NCBI RefSeq assembly: GCF_001953955.1 | Contig: NZ_CP019300.1 | Coordinates: 620,001-684,000, forward strand | Length of the DNA: 64,000 bases | Direction: 5' to 3' | From: Prevotella intermedia ATCC 25611 = DSM 20706 | GTDB lineage: Bacteria > Bacteroidota > Bacteroidia > Bacteroidales > Bacteroidaceae | Shown here: positions 9,311-18,472 of the stretch, piece after piece | Position numbering within the stretch: the stretch's first letter is position 1 | Layout of the letters: every line of letters begins with the position of its first letter | Program-made: the position numbers and the translations under genes | The notes under the pieces: generated by a model | The model's input: the letters and a program-made list of their open reading frames with translations, nothing else | What the model was told of the DNA's origin: nothing | Databases searched by the model: none

Positions 9311-9985
9311 TTATTTTTCTTTTACAAGTATTTCGGCCAGTTTTAAGTCTAACGGTGTTGTTATTTTAATGTTCTCTCGGTTGCCTTCTACTAACGAAAT
9401 CTTGCAGCCGAACTGCTCCATAACGGTGGCATCGTCGGTGAACGACTCCTGAAAAGGCTGTGCAAACGCCATTTTAACCATAGCAATGTTGAACACCTGC
9501 GGCGTTTGTACGCTGCGATAGTTGGCACGTTCCACGCTTTTGGTGTTGCCGTTCTTTTCCATTACGCGCAAACTGTCGGTTATGGGCATCACTGGCGTGG
9601 CTGCACAAGTGCGTTGTGCCTCGTCATAGCATCGCTTAATGGTATCAACCGATACGAAAGGGCGAACTCCATCGTGGAATCCAACAAGTCCGTCGTCGCC
9701 TTCTGGAATCAGCGATAAACCGCTTTTTGAGGATTCGAAGCGTGTTGCGCCACCGTCAGCAATCTGATGTTCGATGGTGAAAGCGTGCTTTTCGCATAGT
9801 TCCTGCCACATTTCCTGTTGGTCTTTAGGTAGTACGAGGATTATTTTCAGAGCCTTGTCGTACTCGTGAAAACGCTCAATGGTGTGCATTAACACAGGCT
9901 TTCCGCCAATGGGAAGAAACTGTTTGGGCAGTTCGCTCCCCATTCGTAAGCCCTTTCCGCCTGCTACAATGACGATGTAATTCAT
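9311..9985 (-). CDS. ispD: 2-C-methyl-D-erythritol 4-phosphate cytidylyltransferase IspD
   Basis: 224 residues. Makes CDP-ME from MEP and CTP, the third step of the MEP isoprenoid pathway, in the cytoplasm. The N-terminal nucleotide-binding motif is AGGKGLRMGSELPKQFLPI, followed by FHDGVRPFV, and a C-terminal ENIKITTPLDL, all typical of IspD. It lies 25 nt after the DJ-1 gene and 21 nt before recG. A second, divergent IspD-fold gene at 58456-59175 sits in a LicD cluster; this copy is the better candidate for the MEP enzyme because of its length and its conserved middle region (TPVMPITDSLRV, YRSVQTPQVF). Confidence 0.93.
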   Translation of the reverse strand: MNYIVIVAGGKGLRMGSELPKQFLPIGGKPVLMHTIERFHEYDKALKIILVLPKDQQEMWQELCEKHAFTIEHQIADGGATRFESSKSGLSLIPEGDDGLVGFHDGVRPFVSVDTIKRCYDEAQRTCAATPVMPITDSLRVMEKNGNTKSVERANYRSVQTPQVFNIAMVKMAFAQPFQESFTDDATVMEQFGCKISLVEGNRENIKITTPLDLKLAEILVKEK

Positions 9986-10010
9986 TGTTGAATGAAGTTT
10001 TGTGGATTGT

Positions 10011-10580
10011 TTAATGAAGCTTTATAAGTTCCGAAACCAGCATTCCGTCCCTTACTTCCTGTGCTGTTGCTGTAGAAGTGAGTTGCTCCAAGATAGCAAA
10101 ACCATAGATAAACGCCGCTGCAGGACCTTTTCCAGTGGTAATGTTGCCGTCTATCGTGCAAAGTTCGCCAGTGTGTTCAGCACCTGTCAGTCGTTTTTCA
10201 AAGCCAGGATAGCAAGTAGCACGCTTCTCTTTGAGCACGCCCACAGAGCCTAAAACCATTGGTGCAGCACAGATTGCACCCAACCGTTTGCCTTTTTCGT
10301 TCTGCTCAACGAGCAGTTTGCGCAAGCCTTCGTGTAAGTTTAGGTTTGCTGCGCCAGGCATTCCGCCAGGCAACATAAGTATATCTGCGTCTGAGAAATC
10401 ATCGATTTCATCGAACAATAGGTCTGCTTTTACCGTAACTCCGTTTGCCGATTCCACCATTAAACTGTCGGAAATACTTACTGTTTTCACTTCAACGCCT
10501 CCTCTGCGGAGAATGTCTACGGGTGCTAAAGCCTCAATATCTTCAAAGCCATTAGCAAGAAATTCGTATGCCTTTGCCAT
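10011..10580 (-). CDS. DJ-1/PfpI family protein
   Basis: 189 residues. Class I glutamine-amidotransferase-like fold of the DJ-1 branch. The nucleophilic-elbow cysteine is C104 in the GAICAAPMVLG segment, and an acidic residue E16 in GFEDIEALAP corresponds to the conserved glutamate next to the cysteine. LPGGMPGAANL (70-80) and the GKGPAAAF segment near the C-terminus are further family marks. Members are reported as chaperones, glyoxalases or deglycases; which applies is unknown. First gene of the minus-strand group with ispD and recG. A TATATTTG -7 box read on minus lies at 10716-10723. Confidence 0.9.
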   Translation of the reverse strand: MAKAYEFLANGFEDIEALAPVDILRRGGVEVKTVSISDSLMVESANGVTVKADLLFDEIDDFSDADILMLPGGMPGAANLNLHEGLRKLLVEQNEKGKRLGAICAAPMVLGSVGVLKEKRATCYPGFEKRLTGAEHTGELCTIDGNITTGKGPAAAFIYGFAILEQLTSTATAQEVRDGMLVSELIKLH

Positions 10581-10816
10581 ATATTTTTCGTTTAAATCTT
10601 TAACATTCCAACTTATTTCGTTATTTTTGCAAAAGAAAACGATTGATTAAGACTTTTTGGCACAATCGCCATAAAGATGCTTAACAATACGTTTCGCTGC
10701 TTAAAAACCCAAATGCAAATATACAATATAATTCACAATTTGGCGAAAAAGTAGCATAGAAAAGATTTATTATGGGCAGCATTTGAAGGCTGGAACATAT
10801 TTAAAACAGAATATTT

Positions 10817-11704
10817 ATGGCAGGTAAGAAACTTAGTTTTGCTATTTTTGGCAGTAACAGGCAGGCACTTGAAACCGCTTATATATGGGAAGTGCTTGAC
10901 TATCTTACCGAGTGCGAAGCCCAAATCTTTATCGAAGAGCGTTTCTATGAGAACCTTTGCAAGGTTTTAAACAAAAAGGTGGAGGTGTCGGGAGTGATTA
11001 AAGGGGAAGACTTTAATACCGACTATGCCATCTCTTTGGGCGGCGACGGCACGTTCTTGAGGGCTGCCAGCAAGGTGGGAGCGAAGAAAATACCAATCAT
11101 CGGCGTAAATATGGGACGCTTGGGCTTCCTTGCCAATGTGCTGCCGAGCGAGATTAAAGAGACTTTAGACGATATATACAATGGCAATTTCGACATCGAC
11201 GAACGTTCGGTTATCAAGATTGAATCGGAAAACGAAGCGATAGAAACCTATCCTTACGCCTTGAACGATATATCCATATTAAAGCGCGACAACGCTTCGA
11301 TGATTACAATACATGCCAGTATCGACGGCGAATACTTGGTAACGTACCAAGCCGACGGTTTAATCGTGAGCACACCAACAGGCTCTACGGCTTACTCGCT
11401 GTCGAATGGTGGTCCTATCATCGTTCCGAGAGGAGGCATCTTGAGCCTTACACCTGTTGCACCGCACAGTTTAAATATTCGTCCTATCGTGCTTAGCGAC
11501 GATGTTGAGATACGCTTGGAAGTGGAAAGCCGTAGCCATAACTACCTTGTGGCTATCGACGGACGCTCTGAAACGTTAGAGGAAAGTACAGTATTAAGTA
11601 TTCGGAAAGCACCTTTCGTTATCCGAATTGTAAAGCGTCGCACCCACAGCTACTTCTCTACACTGCGCACAAAGCTAATGTGGGGTGCCGACTTACGGAA
11701 ATAA
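10817..11704 (+). CDS. nadK: NAD kinase
   Basis: 295 residues. Phosphorylates NAD to NADP. The family motif GGDGT is at 75-79 (SLGGDGTFLRAA), followed by GVNMGRLGFLA and, later, the NAD-binding SLSNGGPI and STPTGSTAYS segments. Full length for the bacterial NadK family. ATG start at 10817. The ABC exporter gene starts 49 nt after the stop, and the thioredoxin-like gene follows it, suggesting one transcript. Confidence 0.96.
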   Translation: MAGKKLSFAIFGSNRQALETAYIWEVLDYLTECEAQIFIEERFYENLCKVLNKKVEVSGVIKGEDFNTDYAISLGGDGTFLRAASKVGAKKIPIIGVNMGRLGFLANVLPSEIKETLDDIYNGNFDIDERSVIKIESENEAIETYPYALNDISILKRDNASMITIHASIDGEYLVTYQADGLIVSTPTGSTAYSLSNGGPIIVPRGGILSLTPVAPHSLNIRPIVLSDDVEIRLEVESRSHNYLVAIDGRSETLEESTVLSIRKAPFVIRIVKRRTHSYFSTLRTKLMWGADLRK

Positions 11705-11753
11705 GAGGAAGCAATAGAGCCGAATAGCAGAGGCAATAGAACTAAGAAAGCAA

Positions 11754-13490
11754 ATGAGGATTAAAGCACTTTTCAACACTCCGAAGACCAAATACGGCGC
11801 GAAAGAAATATTTCGATGGCTGTGGCGTGCCTGGCGAGGCAACCGATTGCAAGCTGTGCTCAACGCAATAGTAGGACTTTTAGGCGTGGTAGTATCGCTT
11901 TCGTCGGTGTGGGCTGTGCAACACGCCATCGATGTCGCATCGCACGAAGTTGAAGGCAGGATTGTTATAGCCGTACTCCTTATGGGAAGCCTCATACTGT
12001 GCAACTTTGCCTTGAACATTGCATCGGTTTGGATTCGCAACATCTTGGGAATAAAAGCCCAGAACCGCATGCAACAGAAGTTGCTCGACCGCATTTTGCG
12101 TTCTAAATGGAACGGGAAGGAAAGCCATCATTCGGGCGACGTGCTGAACCGATTGGAGATTGATGTGGCAAACGTGGTGAACTTCCTAACCGAAGTTATC
12201 CCCAACTCGCTTTCAACCTTAGCACTCTTCGTCGGTGCCTTCGGTTATCTGTTCTTGATGGATTGGCGTTTGGCAAGCGTTATTGTCATAATGATTCCCA
12301 TTTTCATACTTTTCAGCCGCATTTATGTAAGGCAGATGCGCCATCTTACGAGCGAAGTACGCACATCAGACTCGAAAGTGCAAAGCATTCTGCAAGAAAC
12401 CATTCAGCACCGTATGCTTATAAAGACCTTGGAAGGCGACGGAGCGGCTGTCGACAAGTTGGAAGACACGCAGAGCGTGCTGCGAAACAACGTGGTGCGT
12501 CGCACAAAATTCTCGGTGTTTTCTTATCTTGTGCTGAACTTAGGCTTTTCCATAGGCTACCTTATCGCCTTTACTTGGGCTGCTGTCAGACTTTCGGCGG
12601 GCACATTGACTTTTGGCGGTATGACGGCTTTCCTGCAATTGGTGAACAAGATACAAAGTCCTGCACGCCAGCTTACGCACCTCGTGCCCCAGTTTGTGTC
12701 GGTTTTCACGGCTGCCGAGCGATTAATGGAGTTGGAGGAAAATCCTTTGGAAGAACAGGGCGAACCCATCGAAATGGCATCACCGTGCGGTGTGCGCTTC
12801 ACCGATGTGGCTTTTGCTTACGAAGACTCGGAAGACAACGTTATAGAACACCTTAACTACGACTTCTACCCTGGCTCTTGCACGGCTATCTTGGGCGAAA
12901 CAGGGTCGGGAAAAACCACTATGGTGCGTATGATTTTAGCACTTTTGCAGCCCAATAGCGGTAAGGTGGAAATCTACAATAAGAAAGAAAGCCGCGTATT
13001 GAGTCCGCTTCTGCGCACCAATTTCGTGTATGTGCCACAAGGAAACACGCTTATGAGTGGCACCATTCGCGACAATCTGCGACTTGGAAAGATAAATGCC
13101 ACCGACGAGGAAATGTCGGAAGTGCTGAAACAAAGTTGTGCCGACTTCGTGTTCGACCTTCCCGACGGACTGAACACGCAGTGCGCAGAGCAGGGTGGAG
13201 GGCTCAGCGAGGGACAGGCGCAGCGCATTTCTATAGCACGTGCCCTGCTTCGCAACCGCAGTATAATGCTTTTCGATGAGGCTACATCGGCACTCGACCC
13301 CGATACGGAGCGAGAACTCTTGCAGAATATTCTATCGAAGCACAATAAAACCATAATATTCATTACCCATCGCCCTGCCGTGGTGGAATATTGCGACCAG
13401 ACCATAGAGGTGAAAAAGCAACATTCGCACAGAGAATATATAAAGAAGGGCGCAGGCGTAAGCCACAACCAACAGATAAAAAACAATTAA
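11754..13490 (+). CDS. ABC transporter, fused permease and ATP-binding protein
   Basis: 578 residues, half-transporter of the exporter (ABCB/MsbA-like) type. N-terminal membrane domain with about six helices (residues roughly 35-300), then a nucleotide-binding domain: Walker A GETGSGKTT near 381-389, signature LSEGQAQR near 483, Walker B IMLFDEATSALD near 503-514 and an H-loop ITHRP. It should work as a dimer in the inner membrane; substrate unknown. Begins 49 nt after nadK and ends 11 nt before the thioredoxin-like gene at 13502. A longer reading of the next gene would overlap its 3' end, but that extension is not supported. Confidence 0.93.
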   Translation: MRIKALFNTPKTKYGAKEIFRWLWRAWRGNRLQAVLNAIVGLLGVVVSLSSVWAVQHAIDVASHEVEGRIVIAVLLMGSLILCNFALNIASVWIRNILGIKAQNRMQQKLLDRILRSKWNGKESHHSGDVLNRLEIDVANVVNFLTEVIPNSLSTLALFVGAFGYLFLMDWRLASVIVIMIPIFILFSRIYVRQMRHLTSEVRTSDSKVQSILQETIQHRMLIKTLEGDGAAVDKLEDTQSVLRNNVVRRTKFSVFSYLVLNLGFSIGYLIAFTWAAVRLSAGTLTFGGMTAFLQLVNKIQSPARQLTHLVPQFVSVFTAAERLMELEENPLEEQGEPIEMASPCGVRFTDVAFAYEDSEDNVIEHLNYDFYPGSCTAILGETGSGKTTMVRMILALLQPNSGKVEIYNKKESRVLSPLLRTNFVYVPQGNTLMSGTIRDNLRLGKINATDEEMSEVLKQSCADFVFDLPDGLNTQCAEQGGGLSEGQAQRISIARALLRNRSIMLFDEATSALDPDTERELLQNILSKHNKTIIFITHRPAVVEYCDQTIEVKKQHSHREYIKKGAGVSHNQQIKNN

Positions 13491-13501
13491 AGAGAAATAA
13501 A

Positions 13502-14428
13502 ATGAAAAGAACTATTCTATCGGCAATGCTTCTTTTGGCTACTTTCGCCACCGCTATGGCGCAAGACTTAGACAGCAAATATGCCACAAACCTACTGAAG
13601 TCAGGAACTGTTGCTCCCGATTTCACACTGCGTACAGCTGACGAAAAGGACATAAAACTACGCGCATTTCGTGGCAACTACGTTGTTTTAGACTTTTGGG
13701 CATCGTGGTGCTCTGATTGCAGAAAGGACATTCCAGCGATGAAACAGCTTTGGAGCGACTTTATGGACTACAACGTTCGCATCATCGGTATATCGTTCGA
13801 CACGAGCAAAGAGGCTTGGGTGAACACTTATTGGGACAAATACCAAATGAATTGGACACAGGTGAGCGAACTGAGGAAGTGGAAAAAGGAAACCAAGATA
13901 GACCGCTTGTACCACGTAGACTGGATTCCAACGATGTATCTGATTGACCCGAACGGAAGAATCGTGTTGGGTACGGTAGAGATAGAAAAGCTGCGTGCCA
14001 CCTTGGAAGAGCTAAAGCCCCAGCTGAAGATGTCGTCTGCCGATGTTATGCCTGCCTACGTGGGCGGCAACGAGGCTATGGAACAATACTTGAAAGAGTA
14101 CCAACTCTACACCTTGCAGACGCGCAAGATGCGCATCGGTGCCAAAGTGGAAGTGTCGTTCAGCATCGAAATGGACGGAACGGTTACAGGTGCACGCGTT
14201 CTGAACGTTGCAGACTTGAAGGCAAACAGTCCTAAATACGATAAGCTAACCGACGAAAAGAAAGCCGAAGTAATGGCTGCTGCTACCGAACACTTCCGCA
14301 AAGAGGCTGTCCGCTTGGTAGAACACATGCCGAAATGGACACCTGCGCTGAAGAACGAGCGTCCTGTAAAGGAGAAAATGACCATCACTGTAGAGTTCGA
14401 CCCTTATTATAAAGGTCCTAAGAAATAA
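13502..14428 (+). CDS. Thioredoxin-fold protein with C-terminal TonB-C-like domain
   Basis: 308 residues from the ATG at 13502, where a signal peptide begins (KRTILSAMLLLATFATAMAQ); the frame stays open upstream to 13391 inside the ABC gene but that part is not signal-like. Residues 35-175 are a TlpA/AhpC-like thioredoxin fold with the redox pair C70-S-D-C73 in FWASWCSDCRKD and the cis-Pro loop WIPTMYL. Residues about 205-303 look like the C-terminal domain of TonB: KVEVSFSIEMDGTVTGARV, then EAVRLVEHMPKWTPA and a final beta-strand TITVEF. A periplasmic thiol reductase fused to a TonB-C fold is unusual, though Bacteroidetes do use this fold outside energy transduction. Eleven nt after the ABC gene. 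Confidence 0.85.
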   Translation: MKRTILSAMLLLATFATAMAQDLDSKYATNLLKSGTVAPDFTLRTADEKDIKLRAFRGNYVVLDFWASWCSDCRKDIPAMKQLWSDFMDYNVRIIGISFDTSKEAWVNTYWDKYQMNWTQVSELRKWKKETKIDRLYHVDWIPTMYLIDPNGRIVLGTVEIEKLRATLEELKPQLKMSSADVMPAYVGGNEAMEQYLKEYQLYTLQTRKMRIGAKVEVSFSIEMDGTVTGARVLNVADLKANSPKYDKLTDEKKAEVMAAATEHFRKEAVRLVEHMPKWTPALKNERPVKEKMTITVEFDPYYKGPKK

Positions 14429-14564
14429 GATTTTTCCGAGAAGCGAGGCAGGTTGCGTATGGCAGTTCAGCTTGTTTTCCTGCCTTGAATTAAAAGAAAC
14501 GGTTTCTTTCATTGTTGTTTAAGTCGGGTGTTAAACGGCACGAAAGCTACCGATTGAGCATATA

Positions 14565-14638
14565 GGGGCGTGATTCACCACTTTCCTGACACCGAAGAAA
14601 AAGTAGGTTGGATATAAGGAACGTGGTGAATTGCGCCC
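14565..14638. repeat. Long imperfect inverted repeat
   Basis: Arms 14565-14581 and 14623-14638. The inner nine base pairs, ATTCACCAC with GTGGTGAAT, are perfect and the outer part pairs through G-T wobbles and GGGGCG/CGCCC, around a 41-nt loop. There is no T-run, so it is not an obvious terminator. It lies 136 bp after the thioredoxin/TonB-C gene and just before repeat copy B. Confidence 0.55.
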
Positions 14639-14656
14639 TTACGTATAGGCAGTGGT

Positions 14657-14866
14657 TTTAGCTAAAAACAGCCGTTATTTTGTAAAGATAATTTTATTGA
14701 AAATCGGTAATTTCGGTTTGGCATTGCGAAAGCGGCTGTTTTGCGATGCAAAACCTACGCTTTTACCGTGCAAAACAGCCGCTTTTGGAACGCAAAACAA
14801 TAGGTTTTGCAACACGTTGATAGCGAGGTGATTATGCAATAGTTTCGCTTGTGAAAAATATTTACA
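14657..14866 (+). repeat. Intergenic palindromic element, copy B
   Basis: Same element as at 5560-5749, in the same orientation and with the a-b-a'-b' arm order. Homology with copy C extends about 20 bp further upstream (TTAGCTAAAAACA...). Beyond it, 14867-15139 holds a small GGCACCGTAACGGTGC hairpin (about 14953) and a TATATTTG -7 box at 15109-15116 for the next gene; nothing else was recognised. Confidence 0.9.
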
Positions 14867-15139
14867 TACATATTACCTTCTTTGCCTATATATAATGAGG
14901 TGTAATTTTACCTCAGAGTTGAAGCAACATACACCCAAAGTAGCTGGCAAACGGCACCGTAACGGTGCTTTCTGCATATTGGCAGCGAGATTATAACTCT
15001 TCTCGTACAGTTTCATATCTGCTCATTCCTAATAGCATAGAGTTCGTTTCAAACTCACGTTATTGTTAACTTTTCACCATTTTTATCTGCAATTAGATAT
15101 AAATTAAGTATATTTGCAGTACAAACAAAGTAGAAAAGC

Positions 15140-18100
15140 ATGGCTATTAACTACAATAATAGCAGGAAATTGAACGAGGCAATAAGATGGCTGTACGTCT
15201 TGCTGCTGACACTTATCACCTTAAATAGTTGCCAAAAACAAACCACCACATGGTCGTTATCGGAGAAAGAATATCATTATAATGAACGCCTGTCGGCACT
15301 ATCTTCCGACAAGGAAGGCTATTGGGTGGGCAGCGAGACGGGTGTGGTGTGGTATGTAAATGGCGAGAAACGCCAACGCTTCGATACAGGATTAGACCGC
15401 ATCTACGACCTTGAACGCGATTCCCAACACCCAAATATGCTCTGGATTGCCTCGCGAAATGCAGGATTGCAACTCTGGGAGATAGTTTCCGATACGCTGA
15501 TTCATCGCTCCACCTACGATATTCCATGCAAAGGAAACCGCTATTCGCCTTACAATGTTGATATTGCGGATAGTATTGTCTTTGTTGCTACATCGCAAGG
15601 ACTCTATGCCATGCCCACTGATACTGCGCAGGCACGGCTCACATTGCTCTTTCCGTCGGCACGGTCATGCACGGCAAACACGGGAGAACCGTTTCTCGTC
15701 AATAGTCTGTGCCATACGCAGCAATGGCTCTTTGCCGCTACACAGAACGGTATCGTGGCTCTCAATCTGCCTTCGCGCCGTATCAGTATGCGGCATCAAG
15801 GACAATATTTCCGCCAAGTGGCTGTCTATGACGGTAAGCTCTACAGTCTTAGCGACAGACAACTGACCGTCGAAGAGCCTGATGGCAAAGAGAGCAGAAC
15901 CATCAACCTGCCTCAGCCTGTGCTGGCTTTCTACAAGGTAGGTGCCACATATTACTTCGTAAACACTTCGGGTATCCTCCTTTCGGAAGATTTACATCGC
16001 TTCGTAAACGTTCCGCTGTACCATAAAATACCGTCGAACTCGCATAAAATCGTTATTCCCGATGACGGAACAGACTTCTCTGTGCTGCTCACGGAGAATG
16101 CCGTATGGCACATTCCGCACCATTTAGGTGTTCTCAACGGCAATGTGTCGATTATTGCTGCCTGCTGCGATAACGGTACTTTCTTCTATGTGAACAGTCG
16201 GCACGAACTCTTTCGGCAACAGAATAGAGAGAAGGAGGCAAGGAAAATCTATGATTTTGAGAAGAACGACCTCCCCATTGAGATGTGCGCCATGGGGAAT
16301 GACATCTTTTATTATAATGCAAACAACCAGCTCTGCAGGCTGACAATAGGAAAGAATTATCTCATTAACCAGCTCTTTGCTCGTTCAAAGGTGCTCTATC
16401 AGCCCAAGACAGGCATCACGACGATGGTCTTGCAAGCTGCACGGAAGCGTATTCTGTTGGGTGTGCAGGATAAGTTCCTGTCGATAAGCACACAGAATGG
16501 GCGCATCGACACGATAACCTGCATGAACGATAAGTATATCACTTCTTTCTTTCAACCACAGGGAAGCGACGAGTTCCTACTCTCCACGCTGAACCACGGT
16601 GTATTCGTTGGCAGCGGTAATAATATGAAACTGATTCCTGAAACGCAGAAAAAGGTCTTCATCAACAGCGTGGTGGCTGGCAGTGGAAGTATGCAAAGCC
16701 TTATCTTGCTTACCAATCACCAACTACAGATAATGGGTGGCGATTCTCTGCGGGTTGATGGCTGCAGCAGAATCTTTGCCGTTAATGACAGCATTATCTA
16801 CACGTTACCCGAAACAGGTATCCATAAATACATTGTACGAGGCAAACGACTGACCGATGGCGGCACTTTCTTTGCTGACATACGGTTCAATTCTAAGGCT
16901 TCTTTTGTACAGAACGGTAGTTTCTATGTAGGGTCCGACCTCGGCGTGTTGCGCCTTCAGTCAGGCACGGAAGAGAAAGCATCGTGGATTGTTTTCAATG
17001 GCGATGTGCCCAATTTGCGCTTGTTGGGTCTTATCATCATCGGTATCATTTGTATCATTATAACTGCCTTGGCAGGATATATTCGCCAACGCCGTTTGCA
17101 ACATCAACAGTTACAGGCAAGAAAAGATGACCTACACCATCGTTTGGAAACGCTCTCTGCAATGCACGCACGGCTGAACGATACGAAACGCAACGCCATA
17201 GACGCTATAAAACAAGAGATTGACGACATCAACACCACCTCGCAGGGTATCCATACTGCCAATAAACAGATTGCAAAGCTATCTGCACGCATCGCCAGAC
17301 TGAATCGTGATACCGCACTGAAGATGGTTCATTATCTCAATGAACAGATAGAACGCATCAATCAACTTGATGTTTATGACTGCCCTGCAATGATTGAAGC
17401 CTCCGAACAGGCACGTAATTCCGAAGAGATAGAGGAGATTCAACAGCAATGTAGCAGAAACGAGGTATGGATTAACCACATAGAAGAACTCGAGGAACGA
17501 CTGGAGAAGTTCCGCCGTTCCACAGAAGGAGCACTCATTCTTCCTGGTTTGAACGATGGAATGGAACATCAAGTCCAACGTATCATGGACGATTTGCGAT
17601 GCCAACCCTTAGCGGAGATATACAAGAACTTTATATACGTGAAGAAGCAATACGAGAATATCTTCACCGAAAAAGGATTTGCGGTCATTCAACGCTTTGT
17701 TACTGCAAGCCGTTCACAGCTGCAAGGCATGCAACACATCACCAGTTATACCCACATGGCGAATGCTTTACTGACAGAGATAAGTGAGATAGAACGCAAT
17801 ATGGACAGCAGAGACCGCATACTGTTGCTACGTTCGTTGGAGATTATCGACGAACGCATGAAGCAAATGCAAATCTTACAGAAGTTGCAAACGCTGATGC
17901 AAATGTTTATGGAGGTGCACGAACGTGTGATAAAAGAGAATGAGGAACGACGCATAAAGAAGTTCGACCTCAAACTCTTCGCCGATATTAGCAGTGCAAC
18001 GCGCGACATCACTGACCAGATAGCGGAACTTACCAACGACTTCTTCATATCTTTCAGCACTGCCGACAACGAGGTGAGCGACGGATTGTTCCGCTTCACA

Positions 18101-18322
18101 GCTGCCAACAGCCAACAAGTGCGTGTATTGACTCTCCTGCTTGCGATGCCAAAAGTAAAACGTACCCTGCTGCCGGGTATGTTAGGAATGTATGGAAACC
18201 TCAATCCTGTTGTCAGTCGGCTCTATCACAGCAAGATTGGAGACAATCGAGAGGCTCTTGAAACCTATTGCACACGTTGTCCTGCAAGTATTGTTCATTA
18301 TATTTTAAAACTTTCTGAATAG
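15140..18322 (+). CDS. Large membrane sensor-like protein: propeller-like periplasmic part, one TM helix, coiled-coil cytoplasmic part
   Basis: 1060 residues. N-terminal signal with a possible lipobox (TLITLNSCQ), then about 600 residues of beta-propeller-like repeats (GYWVGSETGVVWYVNGEK, LWIASRNAGLQLWEI, VFVATSQGLYAMP) like the Reg_prop sensor part of Bacteroidetes one- and two-component regulators. A single strong TM helix (about 629-650, LIIIGIICIIITALAGYI) leads into a long charged coiled-coil helical region and a compact C-terminal block. No histidine-kinase, HATPase, GGDEF or clear HTH motif was found, which is odd for this topology. The C-terminal block (LRVLTLLLAMPKVKRTLLP..., cysteine pair CTRC) may be an unrecognised output domain. 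Followed by a terminator. Not assigned to a named family. Confidence 0.8.
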   Translation: MAINYNNSRKLNEAIRWLYVLLLTLITLNSCQKQTTTWSLSEKEYHYNERLSALSSDKEGYWVGSETGVVWYVNGEKRQRFDTGLDRIYDLERDSQHPNMLWIASRNAGLQLWEIVSDTLIHRSTYDIPCKGNRYSPYNVDIADSIVFVATSQGLYAMPTDTAQARLTLLFPSARSCTANTGEPFLVNSLCHTQQWLFAATQNGIVALNLPSRRISMRHQGQYFRQVAVYDGKLYSLSDRQLTVEEPDGKESRTINLPQPVLAFYKVGATYYFVNTSGILLSEDLHRFVNVPLYHKIPSNSHKIVIPDDGTDFSVLLTENAVWHIPHHLGVLNGNVSIIAACCDNGTFFYVNSRHELFRQQNREKEARKIYDFEKNDLPIEMCAMGNDIFYYNANNQLCRLTIGKNYLINQLFARSKVLYQPKTGITTMVLQAARKRILLGVQDKFLSISTQNGRIDTITCMNDKYITSFFQPQGSDEFLLSTLNHGVFVGSGNNMKLIPETQKKVFINSVVAGSGSMQSLILLTNHQLQIMGGDSLRVDGCSRIFAVNDSIIYTLPETGIHKYIVRGKRLTDGGTFFADIRFNSKASFVQNGSFYVGSDLGVLRLQSGTEEKASWIVFNGDVPNLRLLGLIIIGIICIIITALAGYIRQRRLQHQQLQARKDDLHHRLETLSAMHARLNDTKRNAIDAIKQEIDDINTTSQGIHTANKQIAKLSARIARLNRDTALKMVHYLNEQIERINQLDVYDCPAMIEASEQARNSEEIEEIQQQCSRNEVWINHIEELEERLEKFRRSTEGALILPGLNDGMEHQVQRIMDDLRCQPLAEIYKNFIYVKKQYENIFTEKGFAVIQRFVTASRSQLQGMQHITSYTHMANALLTEISEIERNMDSRDRILLLRSLEIIDERMKQMQILQKLQTLMQMFMEVHERVIKENEERRIKKFDLKLFADISSATRDITDQIAELTNDFFISFSTADNEVSDGLFRFTAANSQQVRVLTLLLAMPKVKRTLLPGMLGMYGNLNPVVSRLYHSKIGDNREALETYCTRCPASIVHYILKLSE

Positions 18323-18352
18323 TCATAGTGTTGGCTTTCAGTATGTTATGAT

Positions 18353-18399
18353 AGTTGCATTTGGTTGTTTCAACGGAAATAATCAAATGCAACTTTTTA
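18353..18399 (+). terminator. Terminator after the sensor-like gene
   Basis: Eleven-bp inverted repeat AGTTGCATTTG (18353-18363) / CAAATGCAACT (18384-18394) followed by T-rich sequence on the plus strand, 31 bp after the stop codon. Confidence 0.75.
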
Positions 18400-18472
18400 T
18401 ATCACTCTTTTCTCTTAACTTTGCAGCAGAGTTCTTAAAAGAATATTTTTTAAACTTTTAAATTAAAAACCA

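Noticed and set aside
13391..13501. Extension of the thioredoxin-like gene into the ABC transporter gene
   Set aside because: It overlaps conserved ABC sequence in another frame, is highly basic and precedes a good signal peptide at 13502.
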